Shown here in pieces: positions 1-8,470 of a DNA stretch of 64,000 nucleotides; position 1 is the first letter of the stretch, and each line of letters opens with the position of its first letter. The stretch comes from Roseivivax sp. GX 12232 (GTDB lineage: Bacteria > Pseudomonadota > Alphaproteobacteria > Rhodobacterales > Rhodobacteraceae), in assembly GCF_021272185.1 (NCBI RefSeq), contig NZ_JAJSEC010000005.1:215569-279568 (forward strand), given 5' to 3'. A model generated the notes under the pieces. It made no database searches. It was not told where the DNA came from and saw nothing but the letters and a program-made list of their open reading frames with translations. The position numbers and the translations under genes are program-made.

Positions 1-1
1 C

Positions 2-128
2 GCGGACGCCGCGGCCATCACCGCGATGGGCAACCTGCCGAACGTGCGTCGAGGCACCTTGCAGATGCCCTACGCATCCCGCGACAGCGCCCGTAGGCAC
101 ACCCTCACCCCCGCGGCAGCGCAACGAT
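2..128 (+). CDS. Possible C-terminal end of a gene entering from the left
   Basis: An open frame on the plus strand runs from the window edge to a TGA at 126-128 and has mostly G or C at third codon positions. It would encode the last 41 or so residues of a protein I do not recognise. It overlaps the end of the convergent ATPase gene by about 24 bases. It could equally be a chance frame in GC-rich DNA. Confidence 0.2.
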
Positions 129-908
129 GATCGGCCGCGCGTGCCCCTCGGGGTGCAGCACGCGGCAATCGACCCCGAACACCCGCGAGATCGTCGCCTC
201 GGTCAGCACCTCGGGCACCGACCCCTGGGCCGCGACGGCGCCCTCTTCGAAGAGCACCACGTGATCGGCATAGCGCGCGGCGAAGTTCAGGTCGTGCAGC
301 ACCACCACGACGTTGCGCCCCTGCTCGCGGTTCATCCGCCGGATCAGCTCGAGCACGTCCAGCGCATGGGCGATGTCCAGGTGGTTGGTGGGTTCGTCCA
401 GCAGGATCGTCGGCGCCTCCTGCGCCAGCACCATGGCGATCCAGGCCCGCTGCGCCTGCCCACCCGAGAGCGCACCGATGGCGCTGGCGGCATGGCTGGT
501 CATGCCGGTCGCCTCCAGCGCCTCGGCGCAGGCGCGGTCGTCCGCCGCCGTGGCCCCGGACAGCGGCCGACGGTGGGCATAGCGGCCCAGCATCACCAGG
601 TCGCGCACCGACATCTCTTCGGGCGCATCGGGGGATTGGGCCAGCATGGCGACGGTGCGGGCCAGGGTCTTGGCCGTCCAGTCCTTGAGGTCATGGCCCG
701 AAAGCAGGATGCGCCCCCCGGTCATCGGCAGCAGCCGCCGCATGGAGCGCAGCGCGGTCGACTTGCCGCTGCCATTGGGCCCGCAGAGGGCGATGACGCA
801 GCCCGCCGGCAGGGTCAGGTCGAGGTCCTCGAAGACCAGCGAGCGCCCGTAGCCGGCGGAGGCACGCGAGAGTTCGAAAAGCGGCGCGGGATCAGGCAAC
901 AACGGCAC
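105..908 (-). CDS. Iron-siderophore ABC transporter ATP-binding protein (FecE/FepC type)
   Basis: This is the cytoplasmic ATPase that energises the adjacent two-permease importer. Visible motifs are Walker A GPNGSGKST, ABC signature LSGGQAQRAWIAMVLAQ, Walker B ILLDEPTNHLD and the switch histidine in VVLHDLN, giving a 267-aa protein of normal family length. The frame stays open upstream to 1019, but that extension is arginine/serine-rich and lies inside the permease gene. I therefore place the start at the GTG at 908, which overlaps the permease end by 17 bases. It is the last gene of a permease-permease-ATPase operon divergent from a binding-protein gene at 3180. The substrate is inferred from family and context; other FecE-like substrates such as cobalamin cannot be excluded. 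Confidence 0.88.
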   Translation of the reverse strand: MPLLPDPAPLFELSRASAGYGRSLVFEDLDLTLPAGCVIALCGPNGSGKSTALRSMRRLLPMTGGRILLSGHDLKDWTAKTLARTVAMLAQSPDAPEEMSVRDLVMLGRYAHRRPLSGATAADDRACAEALEATGMTSHAASAIGALSGGQAQRAWIAMVLAQEAPTILLDEPTNHLDIAHALDVLELIRRMNREQGRNVVVVLHDLNFAARYADHVVLFEEGAVAAQGSVPEVLTEATISRVFGVDCRVLHPEGHARPIIVALPRG

Positions 909-1932
909 TCCGTCTGACAAGCAGGAACAGGAAAAGCGGCGCGCCGAGCAGCGCCGTGATGGCGCCCGCCGGCAGCTCCAAAGGTGGGGCGATGACCCGT
1001 GCGAGGATGTCTGCCCCAAGCACCAGCGCGCCGCCGATCAGCGCCACCGTCGGCAGGAACGCGGCGGAGCCCTCCGCCACCAAGCGGCGCGCGGCATGGG
1101 GCGCGATCAGCCCGACGAAGCCCACCGCCCCGACAAAGGCCACCGCCGCGGCGGTCAGCAGCACCGAAAGGAGAAGAAGGAGAACCTGGCTCACCCCCAG
1201 CGACAGCCCGGTGGCCCGCGCGCTGTCGGGATCGAGCCGAAGCTGCGCCAGAGGACGGACGGCCAGCACCAGCAAGGGCAGCGCGCAAAGCAGGACGGTG
1301 GAAAGCACGGCAACATCGCTCCAATGCGCGGAACCGACCGACCCGGCGAGCCAGGTCATCGCCTGCCCCGCGCGATAGATCGGCCCGATGATCATCAACA
1401 GGGTCACAGCCGCCTTGGCCAAGGCGGCCATGGCCACGCCGTAGAGGATCAGCGTGAGCGGCCCGCGGCGCGGATCGGCCAGCGCCAGCGCGGCGGTGAC
1501 CGCGGCAAAGCCCGCGGCGCCGATCACCGCGGCGAGCGGCTGCCAGTGGATCGAGACGGTCAGGTTGTTGTTGCTGTCCGAGAACAGCCAGAGAAAGCTC
1601 ACCACCCCGATCGCGGCGCCATCGGTGATCCCCAGCACCGAGGGCGCTGCCAGGGGATTGCGCACGACCCGCTGCAGAATGGCACCGGCCAGCGCCAAGG
1701 CGGTGCCGCCCAGAACGGCCAGCGCGACGCGCGGCAGCCGCAGGGTCCAGAGGATCACCCCGTCGGCGCCGCTGCCCTGGCCCAGGGCCGCGGCGAGGAC
1801 ACGCCCGGGCGGCATGAAGCTCGACCCCAGGCCGGCGCCCAGCACCACGAGCGACAAGAGCCCGAGCACCAGCGCGACCAGCACCGGAAGGCGCAGGACG
1901 CGGCGGCGGGGGAGATCGGAGACCATCGTCAC
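892..1932 (-). CDS. FecCD-family siderophore permease, second subunit
   Basis: This 346-aa integral membrane protein is a FecCD/BtuC-type permease subunit that should form a heterodimer with the product of the gene just upstream. Family hallmarks are visible: the LRLPRVALAVLGGTALALAG stretch early on, NPLAAPSVLGITDGAA, and the cytoplasmic coupling segment GFVGLIAPHAARRLV. The length and about ten hydrophobic segments fit the family. Its ATG overlaps the stop of the preceding permease by four bases (ATGA), so translation is probably coupled. The ATPase start lies inside its 3' end. Confidence 0.9.
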   Translation of the reverse strand: MTMVSDLPRRRVLRLPVLVALVLGLLSLVVLGAGLGSSFMPPGRVLAAALGQGSGADGVILWTLRLPRVALAVLGGTALALAGAILQRVVRNPLAAPSVLGITDGAAIGVVSFLWLFSDSNNNLTVSIHWQPLAAVIGAAGFAAVTAALALADPRRGPLTLILYGVAMAALAKAAVTLLMIIGPIYRAGQAMTWLAGSVGSAHWSDVAVLSTVLLCALPLLVLAVRPLAQLRLDPDSARATGLSLGVSQVLLLLLSVLLTAAAVAFVGAVGFVGLIAPHAARRLVAEGSAAFLPTVALIGGALVLGADILARVIAPPLELPAGAITALLGAPLFLFLLVRRSAVVA

Positions 1933-2939
1933 GGCGCTGCCCCCGTGCCCCGGCGCAGCACCGCGATCAGCACCGGCACGCCTGCCAGCGCCAAGACCGT
2001 GCCGATGGGCGCCTCGCCCGGCGCGACGATCAGCCGGGCCAGGATATCGGCCAGCACCGCCAGCGTCGCCCCGATCAACATGGTCAGCACGGCCAGCGCG
2101 GCATGGGTGCTGCGCCCCGCGAGCCGCCGCGCGATATGGGGCGCCACCAACCCGAGGAAGATCACCGGACCGGCCAGCGCCACCACCGTCCCGGCCAGCA
2201 GCCCGGCCAGTCCCAGCGCCAGCACCCGGGTCCGCAGCACCTCGACGCCCAGCGCCGCCGCGCTGTCGTCATCGGCGCGCAGGGCATCGAGCGCCGAGGC
2301 GAGCCACAGCGCGCCACCAAGCCCCGCCACAAGCATCGGCGCGCCCAGCCAGAGCAACCCGATGTCGCGGTCCGCGAAGCCGCCCGAGAGCCAGAACAGC
2401 AGGCTTTCCATCGCCGCTTCGTCCGTCAGCAGCAGCACCTGCGTCACCGCAGAGGTCATGGCCGCCAGCGTGACGCCTGCCAGCAGCACCGAGACGGGAT
2501 TCATGCCCGTGCCGCCCAGGCTCGACAGGCCGAAGACCAGCACCATGGCGAGCATCGCGCCGGCAAAGGCCGCCAGGGCCATGCCGCCCGGCGCGGCGAC
2601 GCCGAAGAGCACCAACGCCGAGACCACCGCGAGCGCCGCCCCGGCGTTGATGCCGAGCAGCCCCGGCTCGGCCAGCGGGTTGCGCGTGGCCGCCTGCATC
2701 AGCAGCCCCGAGAGCCCCAGCAGCCCGCCGCAACAGGCGCCGATCAGCGTGCGCGGCACCCGCAGGGTCGAGACGATCAGCGCATCGGTGTCGCCCGCGC
2801 CGCGCAAGCCGCTCCAGACCGTGCCGGGCCCGTAGAGCCTGAGGCCCAGGTGCAGGCTCGCCACCATGGCCGCCACCAGCGCCACGGCCAGCACCGGCGC
2901 CAGGCGCGACGCGCTTGCATCAGCTCGGCTGGAGATCAT
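1929..2939 (-). CDS. FecCD-family siderophore permease, first subunit
   Basis: This 336-aa permease starts the operon that continues with a second permease and an ATPase. It shows the conserved LRVPRTLIGACCGGLLGLSG region, the NPLAEPGLLGINAGAA motif and the ATPase-coupling loop FLGLVAPHIARRLAG. About ten hydrophobic segments fit the FepD/FecC fold. It is divergent from the gene for its likely binding protein at 3180, and the shared 240-bp intergenic region contains a degenerate iron-regulator-like site at 2964-2982. Confidence 0.9.
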   Translation of the reverse strand: MISSRADASASRLAPVLAVALVAAMVASLHLGLRLYGPGTVWSGLRGAGDTDALIVSTLRVPRTLIGACCGGLLGLSGLLMQAATRNPLAEPGLLGINAGAALAVVSALVLFGVAAPGGMALAAFAGAMLAMVLVFGLSSLGGTGMNPVSVLLAGVTLAAMTSAVTQVLLLTDEAAMESLLFWLSGGFADRDIGLLWLGAPMLVAGLGGALWLASALDALRADDDSAAALGVEVLRTRVLALGLAGLLAGTVVALAGPVIFLGLVAPHIARRLAGRSTHAALAVLTMLIGATLAVLADILARLIVAPGEAPIGTVLALAGVPVLIAVLRRGTGAAP

Positions 2940-2963
2940 TCCGCGATTGCATCCGTTAATCAG

Positions 2964-2982
2964 AGTGTTTTAGTAAGCTAAT
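2964..2982. promoter_or_regulatory. Candidate iron-responsive operator (degenerate IscR-type site)
   Basis: The minus-strand text GCTTACTAAAACACTC resembles GTTGACTAAAACAGTC found upstream of the heme receptor in this window. Against the published type 1 IscR consensus core it has about three mismatches. It sits between the divergent siderophore permease operon and the binding-protein gene, 25-45 bases from the permease start. Function is inferred from position and similarity only. Confidence 0.4.
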
Positions 2983-3179
2983 ATCAGCCAGCCAGCCCAC
3001 GGCAAGCCGCAACAGAACGAAAAGAAAGGCGCTGGCGTGATCCGACGACCATTTCTCGCATGTCTACCGCTCCTCTGCCCTCTCGCCCTGGCGGCCGTCG
3101 AGGCCGGTCACGCCATGGGTCAGACCGAGGTTCCGGACACGCCCGTAGACTGACACGACACCACAGGAAGGACATCCGC

Positions 3180-4085
3180 ATGAAACCTGAACGCCCTCTG
3201 CTGGCCGCCGCATTGGCCGGCCTCCTCGCCGCCACGCCGGGCTTTGCCCGGGAGGTCACCGACTCCATGGGCACGATCGAGGTCCCCGACGACCCGCAAC
3301 GCGTCGTCGTGCTGACCAACGAGGGCACCGAAGCCCTGCTTGCCCTGGGCGTCACGCCCGTCGGCGCCGCCAACAGCTGGAACGGCGACCCCTGGTGGGA
3401 CCACATCGAGGAGCAGATGGGCGCGGCCGAGCCGGTCGGCATGGAAAGCGCCGTGAACCTCGAGCTTGTCGCCGCGCTGCAGCCCGACCTGATCCTCGGC
3501 AACAAGCAGCGGCACGAGGAAATCTATCCGCAGCTCACCGCCGTCGCGCCCACGGTCCTGTCCGAACGCCTGCGCGGCGACTGGAAGGTCAACTTCCGCC
3601 TCTACGCCGAGGCGCTGGGTCTGACCGGCGACGCGGAAGAGGTGATCGCCGACTACGATGCCAGGGTCGACGGTCTGAGCGGGTCCCTCGGCGCGGCGCT
3701 CGACGAGGAGGTCTCGGTCATCCGCTTCCTCGCCGGCCAGATCCGCATTTACCAGCTCGACAGCTTCTCGGGCGTGGTGCTGCAGGACCTGGGCTTCGAC
3801 CGGCCGGAAAACCAGAACGTCGAGGACTTTGCGATCCGAACCGGCAAGGAGAGCATCCCCGACATGGACGGCGACCGCATCTTCTACTTCACCTATGAGT
3901 CCGGCAACGGCGAAGGCGCGGCGATGCGCGCGGAGGTTCTGGAGGACCCCCTCTGGCAATCCCTCTCCGCCGTGCAGGCGGGCCGCGTGCACGAGGTGAA
4001 CGACGGCACCTGGAACACCGCCGGCGGCGTGCTGGCCGCCCAGGAGATGCTGGACGACATCGCGGAGATCTACGGCGTCGAGTGA
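3180..4085 (+). CDS. Iron-siderophore ABC transporter substrate-binding protein
   Basis: This 301-aa periplasmic FecB/FepB-type binding protein should deliver ferric siderophore to the divergent permease/ATPase operon at 105-2939. A Sec signal peptide is evident (hydrophobic LLAAALAGLLAATPGFA before REVTDSMG). It is followed by the standard opening of this family, with TIEVPDDPQRVVVLTNEGTE and the later NLELVAALQPDLILG. I chose the ATG at 3180 because it follows AGGAAGG and begins the signal peptide; the frame is open from 3060 but that part does not look coding. A strong GC hairpin follows the stop at 4113-4134. Confidence 0.88.
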   Translation: MKPERPLLAAALAGLLAATPGFAREVTDSMGTIEVPDDPQRVVVLTNEGTEALLALGVTPVGAANSWNGDPWWDHIEEQMGAAEPVGMESAVNLELVAALQPDLILGNKQRHEEIYPQLTAVAPTVLSERLRGDWKVNFRLYAEALGLTGDAEEVIADYDARVDGLSGSLGAALDEEVSVIRFLAGQIRIYQLDSFSGVVLQDLGFDRPENQNVEDFAIRTGKESIPDMDGDRIFYFTYESGNGEGAAMRAEVLEDPLWQSLSAVQAGRVHEVNDGTWNTAGGVLAAQEMLDDIAEIYGVE

Positions 4086-4112
4086 ACGCCGCTACCGGGG
4101 ACAGGGACGGAA

Positions 4113-4134
4113 GGGGCGGCCCCGGGGCCGCCCC
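4113..4134 (+). terminator. Hairpin terminator after siderophore binding protein
   Basis: A perfect 22-base palindrome (GGGGCGGCCC then CG then GGGCCGCCCC) lies 28 bases after the stop of the binding-protein gene and is followed by TTGTCGTTT. It separates this gene from the convergent sucrase/ferredoxin-like gene. Confidence 0.65.
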
Positions 4135-4220
4135 TTGTCGTTTCAAGGCTTTGGGGTGTCCCGTCGTCTATTCGGGTCCACCGCCGTGAGCTGCAAAACG
4201 TGCTGCGCGCAGGATCTGTC

Positions 4221-5162
4221 TCATGAGTGTTCTGAGGTGCCGGCGGTCAGGATTTCCCCGTGCCAGATGGTTTTGGGGTCAAGCGGTTCGGCGGCCTTCA
4301 GATCATCGCAGGCCCCGTAGGCCCGCACCTCGCCGGGCGTGCATCGGACCTGGACCACGTGGTTCGCGGCCCGCACTCTGTAGATCCGCGCCGCGCCCTC
4401 TTCGCCGATCCAGTCCACCTCGATCGGACCGCGGGCCATGGGCGCCAGCCGCTTAAGCGCCGTGACTTCGGCGACCTGTTCGGGCGGCGTCAGATGGGCC
4501 GCCCCGCGGTAGCACGGCAGGTAAGGCCGCCCCTCCGCTTCCGCGGCGAGGAGCGCCGGACCATCGCGCGGCGCGAGGCGGCCGTATTTGCGCATCCCCG
4601 GCATGGTCAGGACGCCCGCCGACAAGCGGCATCCCCCGAGGTGCGTGCATTCCCAGACATCGAACCCGCCGCGCCGCCGGGCCTCGGCGGCCAGGGCCTT
4701 GTAGACCGCAAAGCCCCATTTCGCGCAGCAGCGGTCGTGCTTGCCATGCGTGCAGCAGAGGACAAGCGGCGCCTCGGCCTGCGACGGCGCGAAGGCCGCC
4801 AGCGCCTCGCGCCCCCGCGGAACCGCCGCGAGGAACGGCACGAGCGCCTCCGGGGCCAGGTCGAAGGCCAGGGCCTCGGGCATCAGGTAGACGCGGATCT
4901 GCGCGCCGGTCTCGGACTTCCGGTCGATCAGGTTGACGCGCCAGCCCGCCTCGAAGACGCGCTCGATGGCGGCGGCGATCTCGCCCTGCATCCCGTCGGC
5001 GATGCGCAGAGAATGGCGCCAGCGCGCCTTCGGCCAGCGGATCAGGATGTTCCGCGCCTGGTGGGCGCCCCAGCCGGCAAGGGGTTCCCCCGAGGCAAAG
5101 CTGTGCTCGGTGCAGAAGCGCGCCTCCTCGGGGTGCATCAGGCGCCGGTCGTCAAAGCTCAT
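4221..5162 (-). CDS. Sucrase/ferredoxin-like protein
   Basis: This 313-aa cytoplasmic protein belongs to the sucrase/ferredoxin-like family (thioredoxin-fold [2Fe-2S] type). The evidence is the cysteine cluster LVLCCTHGKHDRCCAKWG near the middle and WECTHLGGCRLSAGVL about 30 residues later, spaced as in that family. The biochemical role of the family is poorly defined. In this window it sits between two complete siderophore importers, which suggests (inference) a part in reductive iron release or iron-related redox chemistry. Despite the family name there is no sequence reason to assign sucrase activity. It starts with ATG at 5162 and is separated by about 155 bases from the upstream binding-protein gene on the same strand. 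Confidence 0.75.
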   Translation of the reverse strand: MSFDDRRLMHPEEARFCTEHSFASGEPLAGWGAHQARNILIRWPKARWRHSLRIADGMQGEIAAAIERVFEAGWRVNLIDRKSETGAQIRVYLMPEALAFDLAPEALVPFLAAVPRGREALAAFAPSQAEAPLVLCCTHGKHDRCCAKWGFAVYKALAAEARRRGGFDVWECTHLGGCRLSAGVLTMPGMRKYGRLAPRDGPALLAAEAEGRPYLPCYRGAAHLTPPEQVAEVTALKRLAPMARGPIEVDWIGEEGAARIYRVRAANHVVQVRCTPGEVRAYGACDDLKAAEPLDPKTIWHGEILTAGTSEHS

Positions 5163-5317
5163 CGACCCACCCTTCCATGTGCGGGGACAGGCGCCCCGGC
5201 GGCGGTCAGACCGGCGCGGACCGTCGCGAGGCCGCCCGGCAGGACACCAAAGAGGAGAGCGTCACAGAGGGCTGCGACGACCGGGATCGTCGTGGCGTTC
5301 GGCACTGACATCCTTGC

Positions 5318-6280
5318 TCACCGCTCCTCGAAGGGCTCAAACTCGCGGCCGCCGAGGATCGACAGGATCGCATAGGCCGTCTGACCGAGCGCGGTATAGG
5401 AGGTTGCGCTGGCTTCCGCCCGGGAGAGGTGGAACATCTGGCCGGTCCGGCAGGCGTGCAGCGCGTCGCACCAGCTCGGCAGCACGGCCTCGGCATAGGT
5501 CGTGAGATCCGCCGGCGTGTCTCCGGCGGTCGAGCGATAGGTGGTCAGGATGAAATCGCCGTCGAAATCCTGGATGCGCTCGGCGCTGATGTCGATGCGC
5601 TCGCCCTCGGGGATCGCCTCGATCGCCGCCGGACGCTGGAAGCCGGCGTCGACCAGCACCTTGCCGATGTTGCCGTAGGGGTTGAAGGCGAAGAACCCTC
5701 CGTCGCGCACATGAAGGGTCGAAACGGTGATGGTTTCGGTGTCGATCACATAGCGAATGCGCGCGATCTGGTCGTCGTATCGCCGCTCGAGACGCGCCAT
5801 CCGGTCCTCCGTCCCGGTCAGATCCGCCAGCATGGCGTAGAGGTCGAAATCCGACCGCTTCGTATAATCCAGCAGCACCGTCGGCGCGATCTGGCGCAGC
5901 CGCGCCACGTCCGCGCGTTGCCACTGCGTGGTCAGGATGAGATCGGGCTCGAGCGCCGCGATGCGTTCGATATCGGCCGGCAGATTGCCGACCCATTGAA
6001 TGTCGGAGGTGTCGAAATCGACGCCGTTGACCGTGGCGCTGGCACGGATGAAGGCATTCTCTTCCGAGGTGCCGCGCCCGTGGCTGCCGACGGGCATCGC
6101 GCCAAGCTCGATCAGCGGCACGGTCAGCACCGAGTCGTGCAGGCTGACGATCCGCTTGGGCTCGGTCGGGATCGTGACCTCGGTGCCGGTGTCGTCGGTG
6201 ACGGTCCGCACCTCCTGGGCAAGCGTGGCGCCGCCAAGGGCGACCGCGGCGACAAAGGCGAGGCTGGGGAAAATCTTCAT
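5318..6280 (-). CDS. Siderophore ABC transporter substrate-binding protein (second system)
   Basis: This 320-aa periplasmic binding protein is the last gene of the ATPase-permease-permease-binding protein operon running from 9330 leftward. The signal peptide is MKIFPSLAFVAAVALGGATLAQ. Family features include TEVTIPTEPKRIVSLHDSVL and ERIAALEPDLILTTQWQ. The start at 6280 is supported by AAGAGGAGA eight bases upstream; the frame is open to 6412 but that part reads as noncoding. Its sequence is clearly different from the binding protein at 3180, so the two systems probably recognise different chelates. Confidence 0.87.
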   Translation of the reverse strand: MKIFPSLAFVAAVALGGATLAQEVRTVTDDTGTEVTIPTEPKRIVSLHDSVLTVPLIELGAMPVGSHGRGTSEENAFIRASATVNGVDFDTSDIQWVGNLPADIERIAALEPDLILTTQWQRADVARLRQIAPTVLLDYTKRSDFDLYAMLADLTGTEDRMARLERRYDDQIARIRYVIDTETITVSTLHVRDGGFFAFNPYGNIGKVLVDAGFQRPAAIEAIPEGERIDISAERIQDFDGDFILTTYRSTAGDTPADLTTYAEAVLPSWCDALHACRTGQMFHLSRAEASATSYTALGQTAYAILSILGGREFEPFEER

Positions 6281-6416
6281 GGCATGTCTCCTCTTGCGTT
6301 CTCGGGACCCGCTGTTCACAGCGCGCCCGCGGACAGCGGTTGCGCTGGCGGAACATCGGCGTTCCCCCTGAAATGATGGGTGGTTGGCTGGCTTGACGGC
6401 GTGCCGCGGCACGACG

Positions 6417-7466
6417 TCAGAGCTGGCTTTGTGCCTGGCGTCTCAAGATCAACCAGACGAAGATCGGCACGCCGATCACGGCGGTCAGCAGGCCGGCCGG
6501 AATCTGCACCGGCGCAAAGAGCGACCGCCCGGCGAAATCGGCCAGGCCGACCATCAGCGCCCCGATCGCGGCCGAAAGCGCAAGATGCAGGCCGCAGCCC
6601 GTTCGCGCGAGGCGCCGCGGCATATGCGGCGCGACAAGACCCACGAAGCCCAGCGGGCCGACCGCCGCCACGGCAACCGCCGCGAGCGCGACGGAGAGGG
6701 CGATCAGCACCATGCGGTCCCGCCGCACGGCGACGCCAAGACCGGTCGCGAGCTCTGGCCCGAACCGCAGCGCCGCCATGGGGCGTGCCGCCCAGACCAG
6801 GACCGGCAAGAGCCCGACAAGGCACCAGCCGAGGAACCGGACCTCCCCCCAGCCGGCGGCATGCACGGAGCCCGCGAGCCAGCCCAGCGCCGCCAGTGCG
6901 CGCTCGATATCGCCGTAGGTCAGCAAGGCGTTGGTCGCCGCGGACAGAAAGGCCGCCACCCCGATCCCGGTCAGGATGAAGCGCATCGTCGCGCCGCCGC
7001 TGCGGCGCATCGCGATCCACTGGATCAGCGCGGCGACCGAGAGCGCCCCTCCGAAGGCCAAGAGCGGGCGCCAGGCGAGGCCCACCGCGGGAAAGAGCAC
7101 CATCGTGGCCACGACCGCCAGGCTGGCGCCCTGGCTCACCCCGACCAGCGAGGGATCCGCCAGCGGGTTGCGCGTGACGGTCTGCAGAATGGCCCCCGAG
7201 AGGGCGAAGAGAGCCCCGGTCGCGAGCGCCGCGAGGGTCCGGGGAAAGCGGAACTCCCAGACCACCGTGCGGGCCGTCTCGGACGGCGGCTGCCCGGCGA
7301 GCGTCGACAGCACGCCGGGCAGGCCGATCGGGTAGCTGCCGCTCATGAGGCTCACCGCCAGCACGGTCAGACAGCCGATCAGAAGCGCCGCGAGGATCAT
7401 GAGCCCGCGCAGCGGCAGCCGGAAGGTGACCGGCCCGTCGAGCCTTTGCCAGACCACCTCGGTCAC
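6417..7466 (-). CDS. FecCD-family permease, second system, subunit 2
   Basis: This 349-aa permease overlaps the preceding permease gene by four bases and pairs with it. Hallmarks are FRFPRTLAALATGALFALSG, NPLADPSLVGVSQGAS and the coupling loop GFVGLVAPHMPRRLAR. About ten hydrophobic segments are present. A 136-base gap separates it from the downstream binding-protein gene, which has its own strong ribosome-binding site. Confidence 0.89.
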   Translation of the reverse strand: MTEVVWQRLDGPVTFRLPLRGLMILAALLIGCLTVLAVSLMSGSYPIGLPGVLSTLAGQPPSETARTVVWEFRFPRTLAALATGALFALSGAILQTVTRNPLADPSLVGVSQGASLAVVATMVLFPAVGLAWRPLLAFGGALSVAALIQWIAMRRSGGATMRFILTGIGVAAFLSAATNALLTYGDIERALAALGWLAGSVHAAGWGEVRFLGWCLVGLLPVLVWAARPMAALRFGPELATGLGVAVRRDRMVLIALSVALAAVAVAAVGPLGFVGLVAPHMPRRLARTGCGLHLALSAAIGALMVGLADFAGRSLFAPVQIPAGLLTAVIGVPIFVWLILRRQAQSQL

Positions 7467-8470
7467 AGGCGCATCCTCACCAGCCAGATGAAGACCGGCG
7501 CACCGAGCAGGGCCGTCACGATGCCGGTCGAGACCTCGACCGGCGCCAGCGCCATCCGCGCCGCGATATCCGCGACCAGGAGAAAGGTCGCGCCGAACAG
7601 CGCCGAAAACGGCACGATCACCCGGTAGTCATGCCCCAGGGTGACCCGCACGACATGCGGCACGATGAGGCCGACAAAGCCCATCGGCCCGGCAATCGCC
7701 ACCGCCGAGGCCGTCAGGGCCACGACCGCAAAAAGCACCAGGGCCTTGAGGCGCACGACACTCACCCCAAGCCCTGTCGCGGTCGCGTCTCCCATCGCCA
7801 GCGCGGTGATCTGGCGGGCCACGGCAAGGCTGACGCCCAGCCCGGCCAGGAGCCATGGCAGGGTCCAGAACATGACATCCTTCGAGCGGCCCGCGAGGGT
7901 TCCGGTCAACCAGACCCGCAGGTTCTCGAAACTGTCCTCGTCGATCAGATTGGCCATGGCGACCAGGGCGGCGAGAAAGGCCGAGACCGCGGCCCCCGAC
8001 AGGACCAGCGTCAGCGGGCTCGCGCCGCCGGGGGCCGAGGAGGCAATCGCCCAGACCGCCAAGGTCGCCGCCAGCGCCCCGCCCGCGGCGATCGGCGGTA
8101 GCCAGATCGTCCCGGCAAGGCCGAAGACGCCAATCGCCATGACCACGGCGAAGCTCGCCCCGGCCAGCAGTCCCAGCAGCCCCGGCTCGGCCAGCGGGTT
8201 CTGCGTCACGCCCTGCATCAGGGCGCCCGCCACCGCCAGCGCGGCCCCGACCAGCACCGCGAAGACCGCGCGCGGCAACCTCAAGTCGCGAACGACCATG
8301 TGGTCGAAGTCGGTGGGGTCCGGCGCGAGCAGGGCCTGCAGGACGGTCTCCAGCGGGATCGTCTTGGCGCCCAGGGCGATGTGCCAGCCGAAGGCCAGCG
8401 TCAGCGCGGCGAGGGCCAGCGCGACGCCCAGCGCCCGGGAGGGCGCGCCATATGTCCCGGTCGCCGTCAT
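7463..8470 (-). CDS. FecCD-family permease, second system, subunit 1
   Basis: This 335-aa permease begins MTATGTYG at the ATG at 8470, which overlaps the TGA of the ATPase gene (ATGA). The reading frame is open much further upstream, but that part is antisense-like arginine-rich sequence inside the ATPase gene. Motifs: LRLPRAVFAVLVGAALAVAG, NPLAEPGLLGLLAGASF and GFVGLIVPHVVRVTLG. Because the ATPase gene precedes it, the order in this operon is ATPase, permease, permease, binding protein, unlike the first system. Confidence 0.89.
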   Translation of the reverse strand: MTATGTYGAPSRALGVALALAALTLAFGWHIALGAKTIPLETVLQALLAPDPTDFDHMVVRDLRLPRAVFAVLVGAALAVAGALMQGVTQNPLAEPGLLGLLAGASFAVVMAIGVFGLAGTIWLPPIAAGGALAATLAVWAIASSAPGGASPLTLVLSGAAVSAFLAALVAMANLIDEDSFENLRVWLTGTLAGRSKDVMFWTLPWLLAGLGVSLAVARQITALAMGDATATGLGVSVVRLKALVLFAVVALTASAVAIAGPMGFVGLIVPHVVRVTLGHDYRVIVPFSALFGATFLLVADIAARMALAPVEVSTGIVTALLGAPVFIWLVRMRL

